64,000 nucleotides of DNA from Agromyces larvae (GTDB taxonomy: Bacteria; Actinomycetota; Actinomycetes; Actinomycetales; Microbacteriaceae). The DNA is taken from positions 2,356,001-2,420,000 of the forward strand of contig NZ_CP094528.1 in the NCBI RefSeq assembly GCF_022811705.1, read 5' to 3'. A program made the translations under genes and the position numbers. The notes beneath the pieces were generated by a model. It did not search any database, was not told the origin of the DNA, and saw only the letters and a program-made list of their open reading frames with translations. Shown in pieces: positions 48,948 through 57,843 of this stretch (positions are counted from its first letter, which is position 1; the number at the start of each line of letters is the position of its first letter).

Positions 48948-50408
48948 ATGATGTCCGAGTCGCGCACCGAAGGCGGGCCTACCAGAGCCATGCAGGCCAA
49001 GGCCATCGGCCTGGCGATCGCCGCCGCCGTCGGCGGATTCCTGTTCGGGTTCGACTCGTCGGTCATCAACGGCGCGGTCGACGCGATCTCGCACGACTTC
49101 GAGCTCAACGACGTGATCACGGGCTTCGTCGTCGCCATCGCACTACTCGGCTGCGCACTCGGCGCGTGGCTCGCCGGCAGCATCGCCGACCGGTGGGGGC
49201 GCCTGCGGGTGATGTTCCTCGGCGGCATCATGTTCCTCGTGAGCTCGATCGGCTCGGGCTTCGCGTTCGCCGCGTGGGACCTCGCGCTCTGGCGGGTCAT
49301 CGGCGGCATCGGCATCGGCATCGCCTCGGTCGTGGCCCCCGCGTACATCGCCGAGATCGCACCGAAACGCATTCGCGGCAGCCTGGCATCCCTGCAGCAG
49401 CTCGCGATCACCCTCGGTATCTTCGCCGCGCTGCTCAGCGACGCCCTGTTCGCGTGGGGCGCGGGCGGCGCGAACGAGCCGTTCTGGTTCGGGCTCGACG
49501 CGTGGCGGTGGATGTTCATCGCGTGCGTCGTGCCCGCGGCCGTGTACACCGTGCTCGCGTTCACCCTGCCCGAGTCGCCGCGGTTCCTGCTCACGAAGGG
49601 CCGCGAGGACGAGGCGCGCGACATCTTCGCCCAGCTGGTGCCGGCGAGCGAGCTCGACCGGTCGATCGCCGACATCGAGCAGCAGATCGCCGAGGATCAG
49701 GCGGGCAAGCAGGCCAGCCTGCGCGGGCCGAAGCTCGGGCTGAAGGGCATCGTCTGGATCGGCATCATTCTGTCGGTGTTCCAGCAGTTCGTCGGCATCA
49801 ACGTGATCTTCTACTACTCGACGACGCTCTGGAGCGCGGTCGGGTTCGACGAGAGCGACTCGTTCGGCATCAGCGTGTTCACCTCGGTCACGAACGTCGC
49901 CGTCACGGTCGTCGCCATCCTGCTGGTCGACCGGGTCGGCCGGCGCCCGATCCTGATCGCAGGCTCGGCCGGCATGTTCGTGTCGCTCGGGGTGATGGCG
50001 ATCGCGTTCGCGTTCGCGAGCACCGATGCCGACGGCAACGTGACGCTCCCCGGCGCGTGGGGGCCGATCGCGCTGATCGCCGCGAACCTGTTCGTCGTCG
50101 CGTTCGGTGCGTCTTGGGGGCCGATCGTCTGGGTGCTGCTCGGCGAGATCTTCCCGTCCCGTATTCGCGGCAAAGCGCTCGGGGTCGCGGCCTCGGCGCA
50201 GTGGATCGCGAACTTCCTCATCACGGTCAGCTTCCCGGCGCTGTCGGGCTGGTCGCTGCCGCTCACGTACGGCATGTATACGGTGTTCGCGCTGCTGTCG
50301 GGCATCTTCGTGATCGCGAAGATCCCCGAGACGCGCGGCATGGCGCTCGAGGAGGCCGAGGTCACCTTCGCGCGCAAGGGCAGCGCGAAGACGGGCACGT
50401 CGGCCTGA
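48948..50408 (+). CDS. MFS sugar porter
   Basis: A 486-aa twelve-helix sugar:proton symporter of the MFS sugar porter family. Signatures: GFLFGFDSSVINGA in helix 1, DRWGRLRVM after helix 2, PESPRFL at the centre, QQFVGINVIFYYS in helix 7, DRVGRRPIL, and the C-terminal PETRGMALEE. GAGAGGAGC precedes the tandem ATG-ATG start. Confidence 0.93.
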   Translation: MMSESRTEGGPTRAMQAKAIGLAIAAAVGGFLFGFDSSVINGAVDAISHDFELNDVITGFVVAIALLGCALGAWLAGSIADRWGRLRVMFLGGIMFLVSSIGSGFAFAAWDLALWRVIGGIGIGIASVVAPAYIAEIAPKRIRGSLASLQQLAITLGIFAALLSDALFAWGAGGANEPFWFGLDAWRWMFIACVVPAAVYTVLAFTLPESPRFLLTKGREDEARDIFAQLVPASELDRSIADIEQQIAEDQAGKQASLRGPKLGLKGIVWIGIILSVFQQFVGINVIFYYSTTLWSAVGFDESDSFGISVFTSVTNVAVTVVAILLVDRVGRRPILIAGSAGMFVSLGVMAIAFAFASTDADGNVTLPGAWGPIALIAANLFVVAFGASWGPIVWVLLGEIFPSRIRGKALGVAASAQWIANFLITVSFPALSGWSLPLTYGMYTVFALLSGIFVIAKIPETRGMALEEAEVTFARKGSAKTGTSA

Positions 50409-50454
50409 CGGCGAGGGCTCGGGCGAAACGGTCGCGACAGGGCGGAGCATCCGG

Positions 50455-50895
50455 ATGGCCGAGCACGAGCGGATGCCTCGCCGCCGCGAGTGGCCCGCCC
50501 GCGTGCGCCGCGCGTGGCTGACCACGCTGAAGCACACCCTCAACCGCCTGACCGGCGCGCTCGCGCGATGGGGCCGCGGGCCGTTCTCGCTGATCCGCAC
50601 CACCGGGCGCAAGACCGGCCGCACGTACGAGACGCCGCTCATCCTCGCCGAGGTACCCGACGGGTTCGTCGCCGAGCTCACCTACGGCGAGGACGTGAAC
50701 TGGTACCGCAACCTCGTCGCCGCGGGCGGCGGCGTCGTGGTGCGCGGCCGGCGCGAGGTGCCGATCGACGCGATCGAGCCGATCTCGACGGAGGAGGGCC
50801 TGCGCGCGTTCGGGCCGCCCGCCTCCTGGGTGCTGCGGTTGCTGCATCGGTCGGAGTTCCGCCACCTGCACGCGACGTACCATGGAGGGCAGTGA
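50455..50895 (+). CDS. Deazaflavin-type (F420/FMN) nitroreductase-family protein
   Basis: A 146-aa protein of the Ddn/DUF385 split-barrel family: RTTGRKTGRTYETPLILAE near 50 is the cofactor phosphate-binding signature, followed by GEDVNWYRNLVAAGGGVVVRG. Such proteins use F420H2 or flavin to reduce quinones and nitro compounds. The next gene starts within its stop (GTGA). Confidence 0.85.
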   Translation: MAEHERMPRRREWPARVRRAWLTTLKHTLNRLTGALARWGRGPFSLIRTTGRKTGRTYETPLILAEVPDGFVAELTYGEDVNWYRNLVAAGGGVVVRGRREVPIDAIEPISTEEGLRAFGPPASWVLRLLHRSEFRHLHATYHGGQ

Positions 50896-52223
50896 CCGCA
50901 ACTCCCCCGCCCCTCGCGCGCCCCTGGCGCATGTGGCTGGTGTGGTCGGTCGCGGTCGCCGCGTACGTCGTCTCGGTCACCAACCGGTCGTCGCTGTCCG
51001 CCGTCGGCGTCGATGCGGCGGTGCGGTTCGACGCGGATGCCTCGGTGCTGTCGTTGTTCGCGGTGCTGCAGTTGGCGGTGTACGGCGGCATGCAGATCCC
51101 CGTCGGGCTGCTGCTCGACAAGTACGGCGCGCGGCCCATCATCACGATCGGCATGGCGCTGCTGGCCGTCGGGCAGGCGGTGATGGCGTTCGCGCCCGAC
51201 ACGGCGACCGCGCTCATCGCACGCGTGCTGCTCGGCGCAGGCGACGCCGCGATCTTCCCGAGCGCGCTGCGCGTCATCGCGACCTGGTTCCCCCAGCAGC
51301 GGGCGCCGCTCATGGTGCAGCTCACCGGCATCATCGGGCAGGGCGGCCAGTTGCTCGCGCTGCTGCCGATGGCGGCGCTGCTGCACGCGACGAACTGGAC
51401 GATCGCGTTCGGCAGCCTCGCCGGGCTCGGCGTGCTGTTCACGATCCTGACCGTCGCGATCATCCGCAATCACCCGCCGACCGTCGACGCGGATGTCTCG
51501 GTGAACACCGACACCGGCGCCATCCAGGTCGTGCGGTCCTCCGCCGACCTGCGGCAGGGCTTCCGCGAGTCGTGGTCGCACCCGGGCACGCGGCTCGCGT
51601 TCTGGTCGCACTTCACGACGCCGTTCGCGGGCACCGCGTTCGCGCTGCTGTGGGGGTTCCCCTTCCTCACCGCCGGTGAGGGGCTGTCGCCCGCGATGGC
51701 CTCCACCGTGATCAGCACGTTCGTGATCTTCGGCATGGCGGTCGGCCCGGTGCTCGGGGCGCTCTCGGCGAGGCATCCGCTTCGTCGGTCGCGGATGCTC
51801 GTGCTGCCCGTCGTGGCTGTGCAGGCGGTGGTGTGGATCGCGGTGGCCGCGTGGCCCGGGCCGGCGCCGCTCTGGCTGCTGTTCGCCCTCGCGCTCGCGC
51901 TCGCGACCGGAGGCCCGGCGTCGATGATCGCGTTCGACCACGCCCGCACCCACAACCCGAGCCACCGGCTCAGCACGGCGACCGGCATCGTGAACGGCGG
52001 CGGATTCATCGCCGGGCTCATCGCGATCTTCCTGATCGGACTCGCGATGGATCTGCAGGGCGCAGGTTCGCCCGAGACGTACTCGCTCGACGCGTTCCGC
52101 CTCGCGTTCCTGACGCAGCTGCCGATCTGGGCGATCGGCACGCTGTTCATCGTGATCGAGCGGGCCCGCACGCGGGTGCACATCGGGCTGGACGAGCCGC
52201 GGGCGCGGCGGCGCGGGCGCTGA
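50892..52223 (+). CDS. MFS transporter, NNP/sugar-phosphate-like group
   Basis: A 443-aa twelve-helix MFS protein: helix 1 with SVTNRSSLSAVGVDA, PVGLLLDKYGARPII in loop 2-3, GAGDAAIFPSALRVIATWFP in helix 4, and a polar central loop (about 195-225). The substrate cannot be told. The GTG overlaps the previous stop and follows GGAGGG. The microsatellite follows it. Confidence 0.85.
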   Translation: MTATPPPLARPWRMWLVWSVAVAAYVVSVTNRSSLSAVGVDAAVRFDADASVLSLFAVLQLAVYGGMQIPVGLLLDKYGARPIITIGMALLAVGQAVMAFAPDTATALIARVLLGAGDAAIFPSALRVIATWFPQQRAPLMVQLTGIIGQGGQLLALLPMAALLHATNWTIAFGSLAGLGVLFTILTVAIIRNHPPTVDADVSVNTDTGAIQVVRSSADLRQGFRESWSHPGTRLAFWSHFTTPFAGTAFALLWGFPFLTAGEGLSPAMASTVISTFVIFGMAVGPVLGALSARHPLRRSRMLVLPVVAVQAVVWIAVAAWPGPAPLWLLFALALALATGGPASMIAFDHARTHNPSHRLSTATGIVNGGGFIAGLIAIFLIGLAMDLQGAGSPETYSLDAFRLAFLTQLPIWAIGTLFIVIERARTRVHIGLDEPRARRRGR

Positions 52224-52254
52224 GGTCCGTGTCGGTGGGGCGGGGCTGACGTCC

Positions 52255-52305
<51 letters not shown>

Positions 52306-52313
52306 GGGCGGCG

Positions 52314-52319
52314 TAGCGT
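52314..52319 (+). promoter_or_regulatory. -10 box of leaderless epoxide hydrolase gene
   Basis: TAGCGT fits TANNNT and ends 6 nt before the ATG at 52326. There is no Shine-Dalgarno. The expected -35 position falls at the edge of the microsatellite. Confidence 0.5.
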
Positions 52320-52325
52320 CACGAT

Positions 52326-53462
52326 ATGCGCGCGCTCCGTGGCATCCGGCCCTTCGAACTCCACGTCGACGACGCCGTGCTCGACGACCTGCGCGAGCGG
52401 CTCGCGCGCACCCGGTTCCTCGACGATTCGCCGCGCCGGCCGCCGTCGGGCATGACCGCGGCGTACCTCCGCGAACTCGTCGACAGCTGGCGCGAGTGGG
52501 ATTGGCGGGCGCGCGAGGCGTGGCTGAACGCGCACCCGCAGTTCCTCGCCGAGATCGACGACACGGTGGTGCACTTCGCGCACCTGCGCTCCGCCGCGCC
52601 CGATGCGCCCGCGCTGCTCGTGATGCACGGCTGGCCGCACACGTTCGCGCTGCAGCTCGACTTCGCCGACGCGCTGCCCGAGTTCGACGTCGTGGTCGCG
52701 AGCCTGCCGGGGTTCGCGTTCTCGACGCCGTACGCCGACGGACCCATGAGCGAGACCCGCATCGCCGCGACGATGCACCGCCTCATGACCGAGGCGCTGG
52801 GCTACGAGCAGTACCTGACCTACGGCGAGGATGTCACGGCGAACGTCAGTGACCTCATCGCGGCGACCTACCCCCAGCACGTCGCCGGCATCCTCGTGAC
52901 TCACGCGCACTTCCCGACCGACGACGAACGTGCCGCGCTCACCGAGCCGGCCGAGCGCGCGTTCTTCGACGAACTGGCCGCCAACCACGGCCCGAACGGT
53001 GCGTACGGGCACGTGCAGGCGACCCGCCCCGACACCCTCGCCGCGGCGCTGAACGACTCGCCCGCGGGCCTCATCGCCTGGCTCGCCGAGAAGCTCGTCG
53101 AGTGGAGCGACACCCCGCCCGGCGACCCGTCCGCCGTCGAGCGCCGCATCTCACGCGACCGCATCCTCACCGAGGCGATGATCTACTGGGTCACCCAGTC
53201 GATCGGCACGTCGTTCCGCCCGTACTTCGAGGGCGCCGACAAGCCCGCCCCGATCCCGCCGACCTCGGTGCCGGCGTCGGTGCACATCCAGCGCCACGAA
53301 GCGTCGAACCCCGAGTCGATCTCACGCCGGCACTACCGCGACCTGCGGGTGTTCGAACGGCTGGACGAGGGCGGGCACTTCACGGCCGCCGAGGTGCCCG
53401 AGGTGCTCGCCGATCGGTTGCGGGGGTTTGCACGCGAGTTGGGGTTGCTGGTGGGCGCCTGA
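52326..53462 (+). CDS. Epoxide hydrolase (alpha/beta hydrolase with EHN domain)
   Basis: A 378-aa enzyme. The N-terminal EHN domain (about 5-105, PFELHVDDAVLDDLRERLAR) precedes an alpha/beta hydrolase core with oxyanion motif HGWP near 100. The nucleophile Asp is in YGEDVTANVS near 163 (GED in place of the usual GGDWG), and the catalytic His is in GGHFTAAEVPEVLA near the end. A likely role is detoxification or catabolism of an epoxide. It begins immediately after the microsatellite. Confidence 0.88.
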   Translation: MRALRGIRPFELHVDDAVLDDLRERLARTRFLDDSPRRPPSGMTAAYLRELVDSWREWDWRAREAWLNAHPQFLAEIDDTVVHFAHLRSAAPDAPALLVMHGWPHTFALQLDFADALPEFDVVVASLPGFAFSTPYADGPMSETRIAATMHRLMTEALGYEQYLTYGEDVTANVSDLIAATYPQHVAGILVTHAHFPTDDERAALTEPAERAFFDELAANHGPNGAYGHVQATRPDTLAAALNDSPAGLIAWLAEKLVEWSDTPPGDPSAVERRISRDRILTEAMIYWVTQSIGTSFRPYFEGADKPAPIPPTSVPASVHIQRHEASNPESISRRHYRDLRVFERLDEGGHFTAAEVPEVLADRLRGFARELGLLVGA

Positions 53463-53477
53463 TCCCGCCGGCGTCGT

Positions 53478-53545
53478 GCGAAAACAGGATGAGCCGGGTC
53501 ATCCCCGCCGCCTGGGGCGGATGACCCGGCTCATCCTGTTCTCGC
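53478..53545. terminator. Long bidirectional hairpin between convergent genes
   Basis: Perfect 22-bp arms (53483-53504 and 53519-53540, core CAGGATGAGCCGGGTCATCC) extend with one G-U pair to 27 bp, around a 14-nt loop. It is placed between the convergent epoxide hydrolase and immunity-protein genes. Its size is more like a REP element than an ordinary terminator. Confidence 0.75.
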
Positions 53546-53567
53546 AGGCGTCTTGCGCCTCGGCGGC

Positions 53568-54212
53568 CTACGAAAGCACCTCGAGAACCTCTGTCAGCCA
53601 CTCGGTCATCGTCATTCCATCGTTGCGCGGATCGTACGAGCCTTCCGCCGTCTCCAGCCAGAGCGAAGCGAGCTGATCCTCGGATCGGTGCGACGCAAGA
53701 GCGGAACGCAACTCACCTCTGAGCTGTTCGATATCGGCGGGCGCCTCGCTCTCACGAAATCGGCGAAGGACCTCCTCGGGACTCTGGCCTTCGAGTTGGT
53801 GGCGCTTTCGAAAGTACGCGCGCGCCAGGTACACGATCTGCCCATGCGAATCAGCGGGTGAGTCGTCGATTCGCAACATCGCCCACCCCGCGGGGTCGAG
53901 GTGTGCGGCCTCACTCGCGGATCGGATCAGATCGCGCGCAGCGGAGGGAACAGCGACGTCGTACTCGTAGAGCTGATCGCAGATGAGCTCGAGCCCGATC
54001 ACGGCTTCGCCGTGATCGATGAAACTCTGCGCGTTCGCCCGATCGAACTCACGCAATCGCCCCTTCACCGAATCCAGGGCGGCCAGTACCAAGCTGGTCA
54101 CCGAGACTGGCGCATCACCCAACTCGCTCAAGTCCAATCGGGTGGGCACCCTCGGCGCGGCGTCGAGGCAACTCTGCGGCCCGGTCGGCCTGGCATGGTG
54201 CGCAATGAACAC
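53568..54212 (-). CDS. Putative immunity protein, MafI-like
   Basis: A 214-aa acidic protein. The middle part (about 38-105: VLAALDSVKGRLREFDRANA, FIDHGEAVIGLELICDQLYE) has the look of MafI-type immunity proteins that accompany polymorphic toxins. The C-terminal half is charged and helical with no recognised motif. It follows two genes of a decayed toxin locus on the same strand. The start is GTG; a shorter product from an inner start is possible. Confidence 0.6.
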   Translation of the reverse strand: MFIAHHARPTGPQSCLDAAPRVPTRLDLSELGDAPVSVTSLVLAALDSVKGRLREFDRANAQSFIDHGEAVIGLELICDQLYEYDVAVPSAARDLIRSASEAAHLDPAGWAMLRIDDSPADSHGQIVYLARAYFRKRHQLEGQSPEEVLRRFRESEAPADIEQLRGELRSALASHRSEDQLASLWLETAEGSYDPRNDGMTMTEWLTEVLEVLS

Positions 54213-54229
54213 TCACCCCGCTTCCACAC

Positions 54230-54625
54230 CTACGCTGGCGAATTCGCAGAGCTATCGATGCCCAGATCGACGCGAGGAGGTACTGACACAATCTCCAAAC
54301 GGCCGAACTCGCCCGTGATGATGTACCGATCGTCGCGGGCCTCGAAACCATCGAATGATCCCAGGTCCATCTCGCCGCTCGCATCGACGGCAGGTACGAC
54401 GTTCCGCCCTGACCAGGCAAAGGCAGTCATAGCGTCGAAGTGGATCGATCCGCGCCGGTAGCAGTACTGCTCGCCGGCCAACGGCGGACTGAATGCGGGG
54501 TGGGACTCGCGCAGGACGAACTCGACCTCAATGGTCAGCTTGCCCGGCGCGAAAGCGAATCGAAGCACCCAGCTGTCTTCGAGGTAGAGGTGCTGAAACC
54601 CATCGAACTTCCAGTAATCAGTCAT
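54230..54625 (-). CDS. Putative immunity-like protein
   Basis: A 131-aa small beta-rich protein (DYWKFDGFQHLYLEDSWVLR, CYRRGSIHFDAM, DASGEMDLGSFDGFEARDD, GEFGRLEIVS). I do not recognise a named family, but size, acidity and position directly after a toxin N-terminal gene suggest an immunity protein. Its start overlaps the upstream stop by 4 nt. Confidence 0.55.
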   Translation of the reverse strand: MTDYWKFDGFQHLYLEDSWVLRFAFAPGKLTIEVEFVLRESHPAFSPPLAGEQYCYRRGSIHFDAMTAFAWSGRNVVPAVDASGEMDLGSFDGFEARDDRYIITGEFGRLEIVSVPPRVDLGIDSSANSPA

Positions 54626-55119
54626 CGTTCACCAATCCCACACGATCGGCGTGTGATTGCCCAGGCTGCGGCGAACTCCCCCAACGGGGTCGACGGGCCG
54701 GGGCCGAGCGCGGGCGGCACCTGCACCGAGGCGGGGATGAGCTGCGGTTCGGCGGCCCGGTAGATCGAGGTGGATGCTTCGCGGTACGCGCCGACGAGTT
54801 GGGCACCGTCGTACGCGCGAGCCGTGTTCGCGAGCGCCGCATCCATCGCCCGCAGTGCGTTCACGCTTTCCAGTGCTGACTGCAAGACCTGAGCGGCGTA
54901 TGCGTCGTAGCCGGGGTCGCCGCCGTCACCGAACGCGAACACCCGCGCGGTGTCCTCGTCACCGGCCATGCCGCCGGTGCCGGCGAGCGCTGCTTCGCAG
55001 GTGTGCACGGATGCTTCGACGCGATGTCCGATCGCCCATAACACGTCGCCCTCGGCGACGAGACGCGCCGGATCCACCACCACCTGCGACAACAGCGACC
55101 CCTTCTCTCCGTCGACCAT
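54622..55119 (-). pseudogene. WXG/ESX-type polymorphic toxin, N-terminal remnant
   Basis: 165 codons. The helical N-terminal part (VVVDPARLVAEGDVLWAIG, GMAGDEDTARVFAFGDGGDP, then ALESVNALRAMDAALANTAR) is the secretion domain seen at the start of type VII polymorphic toxins. A Pro/Gly linker then breaks off and ends at WAITRRSCGIGER with no toxin domain. The usual full protein is much longer. Loss of the toxin end with retained immunity-like genes is inferred. The start may be an internal TTG behind GAGAAGGGG rather than the first ATG. Confidence 0.6.
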
Positions 55120-55372
55120 CGACGGGCAGTGACGCTATCCAGCACCGGGAGCACCGAGCCGACGCTCTCCACAGCTGTGGACGGCAATCGATGCAGTCGC
55201 GCGTTCGCGGGTATGGTTCACGGTTCGATCCACGCGTCCTCGGTCCCCTCGGGCACCCCTCGACCAGCAGCTCCGCAACGCGACGTCACCCGAGGTCACC
55301 GCACGACACATCCGTGACGGCCGGTTGGGCCCTCTCTACCCTCGCGAGCGAAGCCAGATGAAGGAGGAACCG

Positions 55373-55981
55373 ATGTCGGTGCTCGACGAAGTGCTCGCGG
55401 CGAACGCGGCCTACGTGAAGGATTTCGGGGCGAAAGGCGAGCTGGCTCTTCCGCCGGCGCGTGGGTTCGCGATTCTCACGTGTATGGATGCGCGGCTCGA
55501 CCCCGCGAAGTACGCGGGGCTCGCCGAGGGTGACGCACATGTCATCCGCAACGCCGGCGGGCGCGCATCGGATGACGCGATCCGCTCGCTCGTCATCTCC
55601 CACAAGCTGCTCGGCACGAACGAGTGGTTCGTGATCCACCACTCGAACTGCGGCATGGAATTCTTCACCGACGAGGTGATCCGCGGCCTGCTGGCGAACT
55701 CGCTCGAGACCGCGCCCCTCACCGAACAGGGTTTCGTCGACGTCGGCACCGGCCCGGGGTCGGCCGAGGGGAAGTACATCGACTGGCTGACCATCGCAGA
55801 TCAGGCCGAAAGCATCCGCGAGGACATTGCCCGCATCACCGCCCATCCGCTGGTGCCCGCCGACATCGTCGTGCACGGCTACCTGTACGACGTGCGCAGC
55901 GGTCGGCTCATCGAGGTACCTGCGACCGGGTCGTTCGAGATCGGCGAAGAGGATGCCTCGGGCGAGGGGTTGGTGGCGTAG
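55373..55981 (+). CDS. Beta-carbonic anhydrase
   Basis: A 202-aa enzyme with the zinc site of beta-class carbonic anhydrases: Cys and Asp/Arg dyad in [11 protein letters not shown] near residue 37, and His plus Cys in [11 protein letters not shown] near 91-95. It interconverts CO2 and bicarbonate. The ATG at 55373 follows AAGGAGG by 6 nt. It stands alone between the toxin/immunity remnant and a membrane gene pair. Confidence 0.92.
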   Translation: MSVLDEVLAANAAYVKDFGAKGELALPPARGFAILTCMDARLDPAKYAGLAEGDAHVIRNAGGRASDDAIRSLVISHKLLGTNEWFVIHHSNCGMEFFTDEVIRGLLANSLETAPLTEQGFVDVGTGPGSAEGKYIDWLTIADQAESIREDIARITAHPLVPADIVVHGYLYDVRSGRLIEVPATGSFEIGEEDASGEGLVA

Positions 55982-56087
55982 ATAGCCACTCGGCGAGCGG
56001 AGGTCACAGCTTCGCGCACCACGCGTCGATGACGCCGAACGGCACGCCGTGGCGTGCTCGGCGCGCGCGCCACATCGAAGATGCCAC

Positions 56088-56963
56088 TCATGAATGGACA
56101 GCGGATGAGGTCAGACCCGCCAACTGCTCAAACCCCTCAACCACGAAGCCGCCTGTGAACAGCAACGCGAGGACCGCGAGAACCGGCGCGAGACGCCGCA
56201 CGCGAGGTTCCGTCGCCCACCGAACCGCCCAGAATGTGGGAAGCCAGGTCCACCTCTCACCTCTCACCCCCAGAATGCAGTAGACACTCGCCACTGCGGC
56301 GACGCAGAGCGCGAACCCGAGGATCATGGCTCCGAAGGCGATCATCGCGCCGAACGCTTGAAACAGGAGCACCGGTATCTCGCCTTCGTGAGAGGCGAGC
56401 GCTGCTTGCAGGGCGGCTCCGATGGTGAAGTTGGAGGCATCCTTGACGCGGGCGACGAAGTCCGAGAGCACCGGATGCATCGGCGGATAAAGCAGCCAGA
56501 TCGCACTCGTGATGCTCGCCAGCACATACAGCAGTAGGAAGAGCAACTCCCATGCGAGCCTCCGCCCCTGCACGACGCCTCGCCAGTAGAGGATCGTGAA
56601 GGTGAGGACCGTCGCAACGGCAACTGTGACCGAGACAACCGCGAGCGCCGTCGCGACCTCGACGGCATGAATGGCGTACAGATACACCAGCCAGAGCACG
56701 AACACGAGAACCGCGACGATCTTGGCCGAGTCGTCGTTCATCGAAGAACCGCCGCGAACTGCGGGCTGCCCAGTCGAGAAGAACGCACGTGTCCTCGCCC
56801 ACAATCGCCAGTCAGTTCGCGACCGTGCGTGCGCCATCGCTTCGTCGAGTGACAGAGATCGTCCATCGGCCTGTTGCCACACCAGAGGAGTGAAGGCTGA
56901 ACCGATCGGAGTCCCGACGACCACGCCGAGCAGACTTGCGCAGATGGTCACCCACATGCTCAT
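56088..56963 (-). CDS. Multi-helix membrane protein of unknown function
   Basis: A 291-aa protein. A first helix (MSMWVTICASLLGVVVGTPI) and a short polar region are followed by helices at about 78-95, 98-118, 128-148, 195-225 and 265-283. The family is not recognised. The ATG overlaps the stop of the tiny upstream gene (ATGA), so the pair is translationally coupled. Confidence 0.6.
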   Translation of the reverse strand: MSMWVTICASLLGVVVGTPIGSAFTPLVWQQADGRSLSLDEAMAHARSRTDWRLWARTRAFFSTGQPAVRGGSSMNDDSAKIVAVLVFVLWLVYLYAIHAVEVATALAVVSVTVAVATVLTFTILYWRGVVQGRRLAWELLFLLLYVLASITSAIWLLYPPMHPVLSDFVARVKDASNFTIGAALQAALASHEGEIPVLLFQAFGAMIAFGAMILGFALCVAAVASVYCILGVRGERWTWLPTFWAVRWATEPRVRRLAPVLAVLALLFTGGFVVEGFEQLAGLTSSAVHS

Positions 56964-57079
56964 CGCCGGTCCCGTTTGCGGCCGAATCGTGAATGCCACG
57001 CGGCGAGGATCACCGAGAGCACCGTGCAGATGACCATGAGCGCGAAGTCCAGATAGTGCTCGAACAGCAGATCGATCAT
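56960..57079 (-). CDS. 39-aa single-helix membrane protein
   Basis: The protein starts MIDLLFEHYLDFALMVICTV, continues hydrophobic to about residue 27 and ends in a basic tail (RFGRKRDRR). One transmembrane helix with the tail inside is expected. It is coupled to the larger membrane protein by an ATGA overlap, suggesting a small subunit or regulator of it. Too short for most gene finders. Confidence 0.5.
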   Translation of the reverse strand: MIDLLFEHYLDFALMVICTVLSVILAAWHSRFGRKRDRR

Positions 57080-57279
57080 TCGCCATCTCTCATCTCTCGA
57101 AGTCGGTGCTTCTGAGCATCGGACACCCCACCGACATCCCACACGGCCCGATGACGATCGCCAGCCTCGACGAGAAAACGTCCGCGAGAAGATGACCGCA
57201 ACGGCACGCGCACGGGACGGACCGGATGGCTGTGGAGAACCGAGAACGTGGGTGTGGTCTTCGCCTACCGTTGGATCTC

Positions 57280-57843
57280 ATGCCCCGCACGTTCCACGCC
57301 ATCACCGCGACCACCCTCGCGTGCGTGCTGCTGCTCTCCGGCTGCGCTGGCGAGGCAACGCCGACGAGCCCGCCCGAGCCGACCGCGACCGAAGCCGCTC
57401 CGATCTTCGCGTCGGACGAGGAAGCGCTTGACGCGGCGGTGACTGCATTCGAGCGGTACACCGAGCAATCGGCGACGATCCTCGCGGACTCTTCGATCGA
57501 CACAGCTAGCATCGCTGACACCGTCGCTGCATCGTTCGTTGACGAGAACGTCGAGCAATTCGAGACTCTTCGTGAGCGCGGCGTACACACGACCGGAGTC
57601 GCCCAGGTCTCTAGGCCGAGCCTGGCCGAACGAGCGGAGACTGCCGGCGCTGCCGAGGTAACCATCTATGTCTGCGTGGACGTGTCCCCAACTCGCATCT
57701 TTGACTCGACGGGAGCCGACATCACGCTCCCGAGCAGACAGGAGATCACTCCACAACAGGTCTTCCTCGTCTCATCTACCGATGCTCCGTCGACCCTCGT
57801 CGTGAAGGGTGTTCAGCTGTGGTCTGGCAAGAACTTCTGCTAA
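57280..57843 (+). CDS. Lipoprotein of unknown function
   Basis: A 187-aa lipoprotein: a signal peptide ending LLLSGC, then a Thr/Pro/Ala linker, then an alpha/beta domain (DEEALDAAVTAFERYTEQSA, GVAQVSRPSLAERA, VTIYVCVDVSPTRIFDSTGA, TLVVKGVQLWSGKNFC). The start is chosen for the signal peptide; TACCGT 8 nt upstream suggests a nearly leaderless transcript. The next gene begins inside its last codons (25-bp overlap). Confidence 0.7.
   Translation: MPRTFHAITATTLACVLLLSGCAGEATPTSPPEPTATEAAPIFASDEEALDAAVTAFERYTEQSATILADSSIDTASIADTVAASFVDENVEQFETLRERGVHTTGVAQVSRPSLAERAETAGAAEVTIYVCVDVSPTRIFDSTGADITLPSRQEITPQQVFLVSSTDAPSTLVVKGVQLWSGKNFC

Noticed and set aside
48824..49675. 283-codon minus-strand open frame antisense to the sugar porter
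   Set aside because: A shadow frame; the plus-strand gene has all MFS sugar porter signatures.
55178..55191. TCCACAGCTGTGGA as a DnaA-box/replication signal
   Set aside because: A single palindrome without further boxes, A+T-rich DNA or replication genes nearby.
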